A program made the translations under genes and the position numbers. Source: Brevipalpus yothersi (Eukaryota > Arthropoda > Arachnida > Trombidiformes > Tenuipalpidae). From it: 64,000 nucleotides of DNA. Below the pieces are notes generated by a model. It was not told the origin of the DNA and searched no databases. It worked only from the letters and a program-made list of their open reading frames with translations. The stretch's first letter is position 1. Each line of letters opens with the position of its first letter. Shown here in pieces: positions 37,065-49,800 of this stretch. The stretch is taken from assembly GCA_003956705.1 (NCBI GenBank), contig QZCP01000556.1, positions 455,163 through 519,162 of the forward strand. The letters are read 5' to 3'.

Positions 37065-39813
37065 CTATCGAGGATTAATTAAATGAGAAATCGAATTCAC
37101 TGGTTTGGGTGACAAAATTATCGGGCTATGATGATGTGGCTGTGAGGGCTCCTCTGATGAATTGGATGTTGGCGATTCATTTTTGCGAACTTGATTATTT
37201 GTCGCGGCAGTTTTGATTATCTTGATTTCACTTATATTATCACCTCTCACCAGTGGCTTGATTTTTTCTTGATTTCGATTAACACTGTTGGCTTTACGAG
37301 CTTGATCACCACGAACTGTTCGAGATTCACTCGATTCTTCCTCCACCTCTTCGATTGGAACTTCACCCTCAATGATGGTGTCAAATTTTTTCGATGGATC
37401 TCTACCATTGCTGGTTGCTCGAATTTGCTTGATGAATCCACTTCCTCTGGAACCCTTATAGTACACTTTCTTTTTTCGAGGCTTCTCTTCATCTTCCTCA
37501 TCTTCTGCTTTGGTTTGATCTTCATTTTCTTCATCTTCATTTTTGCTCTCTTTCGGATCTTCTAACCTTTCATGAGCCTTCAATTCTGTTTTCTCCTCTT
37601 TAATCGTAATCTTTCTCTGAAAATCTCTTTCTTTTTTCACTTTCTTTTTACCTCTCTTACCTCCTTCCGATTCATCTCCTGAATCTCCTCTCTCACTTTC
37701 ATCTTCCTTCTCCTCCTCGTCCTCTGGATGCTCATCTTCCTCACTATTCTTCATCTTTCTTACCTTTGTCTTATCTGATGAATTATTATCACTCTGTTCA
37801 GCATCTCCATCACCATTATCATCACTCTTCTCCTCAATTTCCACCACATTTGTTTCGGTATCCTTTTCGGGAGCCTGTGTAACAGAATCAATCATATTGC
37901 GTCCTCGGAAAAATTTTCGAGCTTCATTCAGCTTTCCTTCCGGAAATCTTCGGAATTTGGAAACTATTCGATTGTGTCGATAACTTTTCGATGGCTTCCG
38001 TCTACGGTGTGCATCTTGACTTTGATCTTCATCATCTTCTCCGGTTTCCTCTTCCACTTTGAAAATAGCTGGATTTGAACGCTTAGAATTTCGATACTTT
38101 CTATATTTACGACTTCGACGATCATCATCATCTTCCTCTTCATCATCTCCACCAGTATCACCATTATTATTATTACCACGAACTCGCTTCAATGATCCAT
38201 GAATAGAGTGATCTTTTTTCGGCCCTTTAAGATGCATATTCATCTCATGTTCCACAAATCCGTTGAGTAATTGGCCTTCAGCCTGAGATCTCTGGCGATC
38301 CAGAGCATCCAGTAGATGATTAGATTTGGAACCTTGATTAGCTAATTTTTTGGCAATTTCACCTTTCTGTCTCTCTATCAGTTCATTTGAGTGGGCTTTA
38401 TCTTTGTGTTCAAGATGCTTTTTTTCACTCTCCGAATGGGCTTCTTTCAACTTTTGTCCACGATCCCAGTGCCAACGTTTAACGAAACCATCACCTTTAT
38501 CCCATATCTGTGGGAATTGTATTCCCCATGACGATATAAACGGTAAACAAAGAGTGGTGATGAAAAATTTGGGGAAGCAAACTATTTACCGTTTTTTATT
38601 GCACGGAAGCTGCACAAAAACTTACTGAATAAATAGAGCTGATTTGATTGCGATTGTGTGAAGAAGGAACTCTTTTTCCATGGGGCATGCATCCAATCAT
38701 TACACTCCCCAATCAATTGGAAAAGAGTATTGAGCTTGATTGTGATCGAGATTAGTTTTTTTTGTGCCATATTCTCTGCTCACATGGGACATGCATCCAA
38801 TCATTACAATCCCCGAGCATAGTATATGTGATGAGATGAAATTTTTTGATTTTACTTTCTCCCTGTGATCGGATAAAATTTCATCTCTACCCTTGTCCTG
38901 GTGGATATCATCTTCCTCTCATTCCAGGGCATGCATCCAATCATAACACTCCCCGGAAATGGAATCATGATAATTTTCCAATATCGATGGAGAAATATAA
39001 CGATAATAATGGCAATAATGGTCGATAAGCGGTAAACTATTGCTGATGAAGCATGCATTGTTTTTTTTCTGCTAATTTTTCTCTGAATAAGATGAGCTAA
39101 TCGGGTTAATTAATATACAGATATTGTGGACATGATGGATGAAAATTTTGGAAAGCAAGCAATAAAAGACTCACCATTTTGACAAATTTATCCTGATTAC
39201 TATGAGAATCATGATCTACATGCCCAGTTTCCCTCTGTTTGTGTTCATGCAAAGCACCTTGATCAATTTTTAAGCTACCACCGGTACCGGAAGTAGCTGA
39301 ATGGCCAGTTTTACTGTTAGATTTTTGTTTCTTGTATTTCTCACGATTACGATCATGTCGACTACCTCGATAATAGCGTGCACCACCGAAGCCACTTTTA
39401 CCATGCATATCATTCGAATCATCTTCTTCACCACCACCACCACCACCAGAATCATCATTACTATTACTACTATGATTATCATCATCTTCATCATTCAAAT
39501 CGGTGGCACCATAGCCGAATGGCAATGGCTTAATATCGATCACACCGGTGGCCAATTGGGTCGGCAAGGGTGTAGTTGAAGATTGATCATTGCTAATTAA
39601 TGGAGGTAGAACGGTGATGGTACTAGATTGTGATGGAGCTTGTCGAGGCAATCTGATTCCAATTAGTGATGATATCGGTGATGGTGGAGGTAATCGTATG
39701 GGCACATTAGCTCGTACATGTGTACATGGGCAAAAAATACTAGATACTATAATAATAACAAAAAAACTATATGATAACCCACTGGTACACCATGAAATTT
39801 TTTCTTGAAGCAT
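37065..39813 (-). CDS. Secreted, highly charged low-complexity protein
   Basis: Two exons, 39813-39175 and 38507-37065, join at phase 0 (DKFVKM|IWDKGDG) to 693 codons plus stop; donor GTGAGT, acceptor CCCACAG. The start is the first ATG, 9 bp after a good acceptor (TTCTTGCAG at 39830-39823), so a 5' UTR exon probably exists. Residues 1-40 hold a signal peptide or anchor (SFFVIIIVSSIF). A Pro/Ser/Thr segment, a Gly and Asp/Glu-rich patch and a basic tract follow. Exon 2 opens with GFVKRWHWDRGQK and a Lys/His/Glu-rich coiled region, then about 300 residues of alternating acidic and basic low complexity (EEDEHPEDEEEKEDESERGD, KKKVKKE), with many dibasic sites. The KGDGFVKRWHWDRGQKL...HKDKAHS stretch faintly recalls the arthropod DUF4779 type of secreted proteins; that link is tentative. 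No enzyme motif is present. A matrix or mineral/cuticle-associated role is possible but unproven. Confidence 0.75.
38682..38954 (-). repeat. Three copies of a 29-nt intronic element
   Basis: Copies at 38682-38710, 38786-38814 and 38926-38954 share a core reading CATGCATCCAATCAT on the plus strand, bounded by a G-run on one side and CCCC on the other. Copies 1 and 2 differ at two positions (GGGG/GGGA and CACT/CAAT). Copy 3 differs from copy 1 at its first base and at CATAACACT. The intervening DNA is not similar, so this is not a recent tandem duplication of a larger unit. On the strand transcribed with the host gene each contains TGCATG and TAATGATTGG (TTATGATTGG in copy 3). A fourth TGCATG is at 39057-39052. 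The function is unknown. Confidence 0.8.
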
Positions 39814-42299
39814 TTCAAGCAACTGCAAGAATTAAATATTGATTAAACGATTAATCACTTGAACACTTCTTCATCAAACACGTTCAAATGACGAATAACA
39901 CTCATCAAATGAAAGTGTTCAACAAGTTGTTCATCCCTTTTGACTTTCTATCTCTCTCTTTCTCTCTTTACCTGATACTTTTTCGATCGTGTTCTTGATT
40001 ACAGGTCATACAGTAATAAGGATTGATCTCTATTTTCCGGACTGTTGAAGAGGTGAGAGAAGATGAGCAAAAAACTGATAGAGAGAGAGAGAGAGAATGT
40101 CTTATTATTTCGAACAAAAATCGACTAAGAAGATGATCTCTATTCTTTTCACTTTCGAAACACTCGACATACCTGAGATTGACTGCAAGGTTTGGAAGAG
40201 AGGGAATTTTTCCGGTCTTTTGATGAATTCTCTTATCTTCTTCACTTTTACACTTTGATCAGCCAAGTATTCTCAATGATGATGACACTCACCGATTACC
40301 TGATTCATTTATGCATAATGGCAACTTAACTGTTACTCGACAATTAGTTAGAACTTGTGGAATCAAGCCTTTTGATACGCACAGAATGAGTGAACTTGTT
40401 TACTGTTCATTGAGTGATAATGGAGAAGAAGAATCACAAAGAGATACACTTCAAAATTTTACTGTTTTTTGTTGTGTTTTGCTCATTTAAATTAAAGTTC
40501 ACACTGATTTGTATTCAATTTTCGTGAAATAAGGCTCAAAGATCATGAAAAATTTCCCAGATAAACTGAAGCCGTTTTCTGATCTCCTTATGGGTCTTTT
40601 GGTGAATCAGTTGAATTATCTTTTTAATTTCTTATTGATTAATATTTTCCAGGCTCAGTTATATTTATATTTTTTCATATCGTAGCTCTGAATTGTTAAT
40701 AATCATCTTATTTTCTTACCCTGCGCATTCATTGATATTATATTGTGGCGTATCGAATTAACTTTTTTTCCGAAAAATTCACGAGATCAAAGACACACAG
40801 CATATTCTATTAGATTATTCATTCGTTTTTATTGACTTAATCGGTGCAATATAAATTGTTTATCTGTCAATCATGGAGCTAAAAGACATCATTATTTCAC
40901 ACTTCCGGATAAACGGAAAGAGCTTTTGGATCTAAATTTTAATTAATTAATGTCAATGGGGGCCTTGAATGGTCATTCGTAAAGTTCTCTGTCAACGGGA
41001 TGTCAGGATTTTTTGTGTGTATCGGTGCAATATTTTTCTCTGTACCTTGTGGCTGTTATTCGCGCCAATGTATGGGGTTGTGTATGGTGGATTGAGAGGT
41101 GTCTATATTCAAATGAATGAAAATTGTCTATGTAGGTGTGTGTATTGGAAAAATTCACACTTTTCTTGACTCACTTGTATTTTCATTCATCTTTTGCTCC
41201 TAGTCAAATGTGGAATTGAGAATAGATGAGAAAGATGGAGAAAGAGATAGAGAGAAGAAGAACTATGGACTGTTTTTTCTTCCTTTTCTTTTTACAATCC
41301 CCCAAAAAAAATATTCCTAGAAGATCACCATGATTTGGGCCCAAAAATTGATGTTTCACAAAATTATTTTCCATCATCACCAGTGTAAATAAGAAGATAA
41401 AGAGAGAGAGAGAGCAAGGAGAAGAGAGAGATAAAGATGATGAACTAAAAATGATGATGAACATTTGTATGGTGATGAACGAATGTCGGTGACTTTTTGG
41501 GGAAGATGATGGATTCAAGAGAGAGAGAGAGGAAGAGAGATAGAGAAAGTCTATGAAGTGGTGTGTATGGAAGGTGGTGTGTTGTGTGTGTATGAGTATA
41601 AATTCTGGTGGTGGATGTGGGTGGTTGAGGGTGGCATGATGTTGATGCTGTCCGGAAGGAGGGGATTGAAGAACGTTGTTGAGGTGAGAAAATGTTTTTT
41701 TGCTTTGGTTAATAATAATATTCCATACATTATATGTGTGTATGTGTTTTTTTCCATTCTCGTATATACACAATCATCCAGCCGATCATCATGAATCGCA
41801 GGCCACTGTTTGTCCATATACACACACTAAAAACTCTTCTTTTGGGTGGTTGTTGCTGCATGATGGTGATGAGTATGATGAGTAAGATACATTTTGAATA
41901 TGTGGAATTGTGTGAGCATAAAATACTCATAGTTGGGGTATGTGTGTTGGTTGATTGATCGTGCGATCAACAGTAGCGGCAGCAACAACAACAACAACAA
42001 CGATGACAATACAAAGTAGCAAAATTACTTTCTCTCTGTGTTTTTCAAGTATGTGTGGTATATGTGTGTATGAATATGTGTATATGTAAATGTTGAACAA
42101 TATTAACCGGAATGAAGAAGAAATATTTTTTTTTTCACGTTATTCACATTTCATGTGGGCTACACATTCCACTTTCACACACACATTCCATCATACTCAC
42201 ACTAACGGTAGCATGATGTGTGCACAATATGTTTTGCAATTAATTTCGGCTGTATATTATCGATGATCATCATATTCAAATGTTTCTTTTTTTTAAGGC
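39814..42299. other. Intergenic, upstream of charged-protein gene and downstream of Pax
   Basis: About 2.5 kb. Minus-strand donor-like sites (CAG|GTAAAG near 39970, CTCAG|GTATGT near 40173) could belong to 5' UTR exons of the charged-protein gene. The 3' UTR of Pax must lie just below 42300, but I see no canonical AATAAA there. The long minus-strand open frame at 41204-41773 is Ser/Leu/His repeat translation, not a gene. Confidence 0.45.
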
Positions 42300-42768
42300 C
42301 TACTGGGCAGCATGATGGGCTGGTGATGGAGCGGCTGGATAAGTGTAGGTCGGATATCCATAGGCCGCTTGGTGATAGGCCGCATAATATTCGGTTGGAG
42401 TGGCCAAAGTGGCGGGATTAGGTGTTGTCACCGTTGCTGAGCCTATATGGGATGATGATGGAAAGATGGGTAGAGAGGAGGAAAAAGAGAAAAAGATGCG
42501 GATCAGAATAAGCCGATGAGTGGCAATCAAGCATTCAAAATGTTATCTCCATCTTCATCATCGTCATCATCATGAACGATAGCTTTCAGCATGATGTAAA
42601 CTCAAAATTGATTCAACAAATTGGTGGAGTAAGATGCTCACTTTGGGTTGTATCATACAGAAAGTGGGAGGAAGAGGAGAAAAGGGGTAATTGAATAATC
42701 TAAGGGTACATCAGATTAGGGATGGAGAAAGAGAGGGCAAAATGGTATCAATATGATGGCTTGATGGA

Positions 42769-42845
<77 letters not shown>

Positions 42846-44986
42846 CAGTGAAGGGAGAAGAAAAAAATTTTACGTAAAGGTTTTCTCTCAACTAATAAAT
42901 GAAAGGATTTCGGAAGAGGAAGAGAGATGAAAAGTCAGAAATAGTACAGAATGATGTAGAGGAAGAAAATATATGCTAGTATATGCCTATAGATTGATCT
43001 GGATTCCATCATTTGAGCTCATTTATTCAACATGTAAGATAATTTTGTCAGAGTGTGCAGAATAGATGATTGAATCAGAGTATGAGATGAAGGAAGAGTA
43101 TAGAATTGCCAAGGTAACCGCATCTTTGAATCCATAAAATAAAGAAGCAAGTTTGTCTCATTTTTGTGAACATAAGTACAGTTATTTATGTGAATATGTA
43201 TAGCAAAAGCATTCATTTCCAGCATAGAAAGGGAGACAGAGAGAGTATTTTCTTATTTTCCTTTTTTCTTTTTTTCTATTAGCTTTTCATTTGAATGATA
43301 CGATCATCCACCATATCATCATTATCATTCCGGAAGATAGTCAGAATAAGAAAGATGGATAATACAGTTGCTACGCTAGTGAATGGCGTATGATACAAAA
43401 AGATGCACGATAGGGAAAAAATAGAGAAGAAGAAGAAGATGAAGAAGCAATATACGAAGATGGAGAGAAAGAGATAGAGTATAACATGCATGCATATTTC
43501 ATCCCATTGAATTGTGCCATTCATCCATAATTCAGAAGACAAGTGTATGTATATAAACAAGTGAAAGAAAGAGAAAGAAGCAAGTGGAAGTAGGAAGAAG
43601 GAGAAGAAGAAGAAGAAAAATGCTATGATAAAGTCTTCGAAATAGTTGAGCGCAAAAGAATGATCCTGAATGGTGGCATCGGGCAAAGAGGCTGGCGTAT
43701 ATGTTGAACAGGGGCGGGAAATAAGAAGAAGATGGAGAAGATGGATAAAAAGGATGAGAGAAGAGAAAATAAGAGAGAGAAAGAGAAAGAGAAGGAATAC
43801 ATGTACACACAGACAGGATGGAGTTTGATGAGCAAAGTGAGAGAGAAAAAGAGATGGGGAGAGAGAGGAAGTGGATGAGGGAGAGAGCAAACACTTGCCT
43901 TGATATGAGATGGATGCTGTGGTGTTGTTGTCTATGCTTGTACTGGAATTGGATCGAACTGATTCGGAATTTGCTTGGGCATTTATGTAGTAGTGTTGGG
44001 CCGTTGCGGTCAACGCTGAGGTCGCTGGTTGCAAGAGAGTAAATTCGGAAGGTGTCGAGCCCATGATCGAAGTCTTTCCTGGACTTAGACTTCCACCGGT
44101 CAATTCAACTGAAGGCAGAAACAGGCAAGAACACATAAGATATTGATTGATCAAGAAAGGAAGGCAAGCCTCGAAGAAATCAACTTAAAAAGCTTATGTG
44201 AAATGGGAAGATGGAGAGACAGAGATGATTTTAGTACATTGTACCAAACTAGCAAGCAAGTATGCAAGCAACAGAATAGTGATCAAGATTGGAAAGTTTA
44301 TGTGCAATTATTAAAATTTTGGATAAAAGCAATGATCTTCTTCCTTTTTTTCATCTTCTTCTTCAATTCGCTTTCCATTAACGCTCCACCAAATATTGCT
44401 TAGCTCTCTGATGCTGTAGGTTTATGAGTTCATTGAATTCTCACACACATTTACACACAAAAATTAAGCTCATCAGATTTAAATTGCTCAATAATCTGCA
44501 TCAGTTGTGGTCAATCAGAATCATTCAAGCAGCTCGATTGAGAGAGAGAGAGAAAGAAAGAGAAGAACCCATACGAAGTAGCTTGTCGGTATGCTCTTCA
44601 GACACAGAAGAAGAAGAATAAAATGATAAAAAGAAGGAAAAAATCGATTAAACGAATTGATTCTATGGTGAAATTGTTGGAAAACAGAATGGAAGAGCAA
44701 GAAGAAGAAGAAGAAGAGTGGATCAGAAAGATCATTGTAACGGCCCATCACCAAGAAGCGAGAGAAAGAATGAGATTTAGAGAGAGAGAGGAAAAAAGAT
44801 GTAGGGAGGAAGAGAACAAAGATGAGTTAAGATGGAAAAATAGAAGATCAAATGCGAAGCAAATTCAGCCCAAAGTGTACAAGCATTTTTAGTGAAGCGT
44901 TTTGAAGGAATAAAATACAGAAAAAGAATAATAAGAAAAATAGAGAAGAATAAGAAGAAGATGAGAAAAATAGAGGGAGGCAAGTG

Positions 44987-45031
<45 letters not shown>

Positions 45032-46774
45032 TAAGAAAGGAAACGGAAGAGGGATGTATGCTAGATCCATCAATCCTCATAGTCAAGAAAAATTTTTTTT
45101 CTATTCTTTCTTTATCATTCCTCTTCGTCTTCTACTATTATTATGTAATGATACAATGGTGATTGCTACTGAAAGTCTCTCTCTCTCTCTCTCTCTTGAT
45201 CATCTTACCGGAATGTTGCTCTTTTGGCATGAAAATAGTGAAAGAGAGAGAGAGAGACACTAGCTGTGAACGGCAAGTGGACTCAACGGAAGACCTCAAA
45301 ATGGCCTCAATACAATGTGCCGATAGTCTCTCTCTATTATGCGATTAATTGTAGGTTTCTATCACTACTACTCATCATAGAGACGAAGTCTGCCTCTGGC
45401 CCTTGCTGTGTTTGGCCCATGTTGGGCCCATGCAGTGTTCGCGAGTCAAAGGACATGATTAATGTCATCCTGAAGATATTTAATTGTAAAAAAAAGATGA
45501 ATGAATGAATGAAACTAGTAAAATTATTATCACTGCTACTGTTACCACTACCAGCGATGAACACTACTTCTAGTGGTCAATAGTATGAGAAAACTTTTTT
45601 TCATCTTTAAAGAACTTACAGGCACACAGAGAAAAAGAGAGTCTTTTCCGCTCTTATGAATATATGATATAAAATTCACTTCTATTCGTTTCTCTATCTC
45701 TGTTTCTCAATGAATAGCTTTTTTTCAAGATAACAGGGCGGACATACGAACTGAATTGTGATTGTCATCAATCGTAAGGGCGTTAAATCATCTACGAATA
45801 GGGCGACTCTGTGGTGGTGATACAGAGAGGATGCCCTTAGGCTATCAGATCATATTCATTGTCCAAACTATGGTCTACATATGCACACTCTCACACTCAT
45901 CTTCTCATAGTCTCTGTCTCTGTCCTCTTTGCCTATTAGGAATCCAGAAAAAACTCGATACATGCAACACAAGAGGCCTAGATAGACTCTGTTTTTGGAT
46001 TGATTGATTGGGAATGATCATTGATTGGAAATTGATTTGAAAAGTAATCAGATGAAAGTGGAAGATGGAAAAGGTGTTTGATAAAGTCAGCCAGTTAGCC
46101 ACCGAAAAGTGCATCCGAAAAATGAACAAAATGAGGGAAGGTAAATCTTCACCCAGCCAGATGGTTCAGAGAACTGTCATCTCATCCATACACCCAACAT
46201 CCTCATCACTCGATAGTGATAGGGTAGACTGTTTATATTGAAATCAAGTGAGATACTCATGATTCATGCCAATTTCTAGGCAACTTTTCTATCAAAAAAT
46301 CCATAGAATATCAGAGTCAAATAAAGATTAACATCATTGCAATCACAATTCTTGAAAAAATAAATGTTCACTTGATCAGTAATCAAAAATGGATGCGTTC
46401 TGCAGATATCATCATGATATCAGCGGGTAGTGAACATTGCGGAAGTCCAAAGAATTTTTCCTCTTCCCAATATTATCAACTATCATCATCCATTCATTGA
46501 AGATGAGAAGTTTATGTGTATGTATAGAGAATATGCTGTTGTTTGTGTTACTTATTCAAGTTGACTTATTTCTCATGCAATTCTTTTTCTTTCTCTCTCT
46601 TCCTATTTTCTGTTTTCTATTGTTTGTATCATGAAGCACGCGACGAGGATACGGGATGCTGATGAGATGTCTTCCTTCTTCTTCTTCCTCCTCACACTGG
46701 CTGGGTAAGAAGATGGGTAGCAAAGAGAAAAAGAGGGGAAGAGGAGAGATAGATAGATAGATGGATAGATTGAG

Positions 46775-46832
<58 letters not shown>

Positions 46833-49800
46833 AAGATGGAGAGAGAGAAAATAATCAAGTAAGTGGGTGGCACATACCGAGGGATGCTGCGGATGTTGGA
46901 GGAGTGTACAAAGTGCTTGTTTCATAGTGTTGCTGATGCTGAGATTGCTGTTGCTGTTGTGAATGTGGATTGTGGTTGGCATTGCCGTTTGGATCACCAT
47001 CATCGGTCACCAATCCATAGGCCGCTGCCGGTGCACCTCCGGTTGTCCAAATATTGTACAAATCATTGCCACCATTGAGACTGAGAGAGTGATGTTGTTA
47101 ATGATAATTGGAATGAAAAGAGCAGAGAGAATACATATTATGAATAAATAATTACATCATTCAATTCATTTCATATATATATAAAGCATTGTTATTGAGA
47201 ATGAAACAATAATCATGAATTGGAGGTCAAAGTGATATGGACATGAGGGCAAAGATTGATCTAGTGATCACATAATGAAGTCGAGCTTTCCTGTCCTGTA
47301 CACTCAAAAAGAGAGAAAATCATAATGATAATAATAATAATGTCCATAAAATCGATTGAAAATGAGCAAAAAAATAGATTCATTTCGAGCTGGTTGTCAG
47401 GAAGCTTCTGTTATGTGTGTACAAAAAATACTAGACATCCCATTACAATGACAATACCTAAATGGTTCCACTAAAACCATCATCATGAAGAAAGAGAGAG
47501 AGAGATGATTTTCTCTTTCCTCTTATTCTTTTATGGACACATATATACACAATATTCCCATGTTGATACTGTTTTTGCATCGATATCGGTGGAAGCCACT
47601 GGAGAGCGACCTTACTAATAGTCACTAAAAAGTCATCACAATATCATTCACATAAATGATTACGATAGAATGATGATGATTTTGCAGTTAGATTGATGGT
47701 TAAAGAAGGGAAAATGTTTTCGGGAGCAATGGAAGATGAACAGGGAGGCCCAAATGATATTGATGACGATTGAGGGTCCCAAAAGGCCTATCTGAAATAC
47801 GATAGAATATTCACATATATGAACACGAAAATGTTGATCTCCATGTTCATCACCTCCGATTGATATTTGGCAACCCTATAATCGCTTGAATGAGTTTTTG
47901 GGGTGGCGAAAAATATTGGTGACCTTCATGATGGGACATATGCCTGTGAATAGCACATACTAAATCAGCAGTCAAATCAAAATTACTCTCTCTTTTTGCT
48001 GGTCCTATCCCAACGGATTCATTGGACACACAGTTCGATAGAATCACTTTCCATTGACCAATTTGTTTTGTCTCTCTTTCTCATACACACATCTGTGTAT
48101 ATACTGTATTCCACAATCAACGTAATCAAACACCAACATCGATAAAATGAAATGAATCAGTTGGTTCAATGAATTCCGATTCATTTTATTCGATTCATAG
48201 GCCAAAACTTTCCACACGCTCATCGATTAATGGTTTCTCTCTCTTTCCCTCTCTCTCTCAGTCAGTTGATCACATAGAGAAGTGTGTCATTGTATTTGAC
48301 TTATGAATGGATTCATCCTTCTTTTCCTATGGCACAGCATCCTCCTGGAATACTGATTGTTCACACAGATAGATATACAGTATATGTGTATATTTAAACG
48401 ATATGAGCGTGTGTGTATGTGTATGTATGCATTGGAAAGCCCACTTGAGTAGCTACTACTATTGAGTACACAGTTGATCGGTAGAAAACGAGTGTATGAT
48501 GGAGATATTCTTCTCCAATGAATCCATTGAATCATGATCAGATAAAGACAATTGGTCACATGTGTTGACCTGGTGTCATACATTTATCACATCAGAAGAG
48601 GTGGCAAAGTGTTTTGAAAAATTTGTCAACTCGATAATGATGAGGGAAAAAAATCAAACCTGACCTCCAATTCATCATCAAAGCTAATCAAAATCAAGAT
48701 CAAAAAATGATGATATATACTCACTTGTTATATTGCGGAGAATTGGTGAGAAGTCTTTGTCTCTTTGGTTTAAATTCACTATCATCACCATTTTGATGCT
48801 GAATAGAGGGTGAATTTGTTCGATTGGTATTGTTTGATGAAGATGATTCGGTTTTGAATTCGGATTTAAATGAATCTGTTGATGGTGTACAAGATAATTT
48901 GATTAGTGAAAAATTTTACTTATTGAGGCAATAAGTTTCACAGCATCATTTGAAACATGATCAAAACTTGAAGATTTGAAAAAAAGCTTGTTGAAATGAG
49001 TAACAATGATATGATGAATTTCATATACACACTCAATGACTAGTGATAAAAATCACTGAATATATCTTGATTTTCAAGCCCTTAACAATCATCGAGAGAA
49101 GAAAAAAGCCACACATAGAACACTCATAGAGCAAGTGAGCAACGTTTATTCGATTATCTAGCAAATAAAACTCAGCCCATTTTACTTGGCTTACTTTTGG
49201 GTAGCTTCATCACTCAACAAACTGGCTTCATTCATCTTCTTTTTCTCTATCTAACATGTGGCAAGATAATTTACTCTCAACCCACTAGATAATCAAATAA
49301 ACATCCCAACACTTGGCCATCAACATCCACCACCCAAATCAGTGGGTAAACTTCAACCTCTCCTCCCTCAAGTCAGTGAATTAGAGTGCATTTTTTTCAC
49401 AAGAACGGTATACTGGTTCCAAGAATTTCTAGGAATAAATTCTTCCCAGCACCAAGATTCCTGTTGAGTTATTCACTGTGGAGACATTTAATTTCATTCA
49501 AGCATGAAGAATTGAGAGTTGATAATCTCTACTTGAGCCTCTATTATTGGTCGGGTTAAGTTGATTTAGACGATGGATAATCTTCTTTCTCCTATTCTTC
49601 TCTCCTATCCACAATACAGTGTTGAACATACCCCAAAGAATCTGAAAGTGTATTGTTGTTGCTCTAGTTTACCCCCAGAATACAAGAAATAAAGAGAGAG
49701 AGACGAGAAAACCATAGCCTATTGAGTGCGACTGAAAATCAAAAGTGAAGAGAGAGAGAGAGAAGATGAAAACTGTGAAACGGAATTGCCATTTCGGTGC

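Noticed and set aside
37191..39808. Plus-strand open frames at 37191-37565, 39301-39579 and 39590-39808
   Set aside because: They are antisense shadows of the minus-strand charged-protein gene.
41204..41773. 189-codon minus-strand open frame
   Set aside because: Translation of GA/CT-rich DNA into Ser/Leu/His; no splice context or family resemblance.
43279..44154. 291-codon minus-strand open frame
   Set aside because: Only its start (44108-43899) is Pax exon 7; the rest is intronic pyrimidine-rich sequence read as Ser/Leu/Phe runs.
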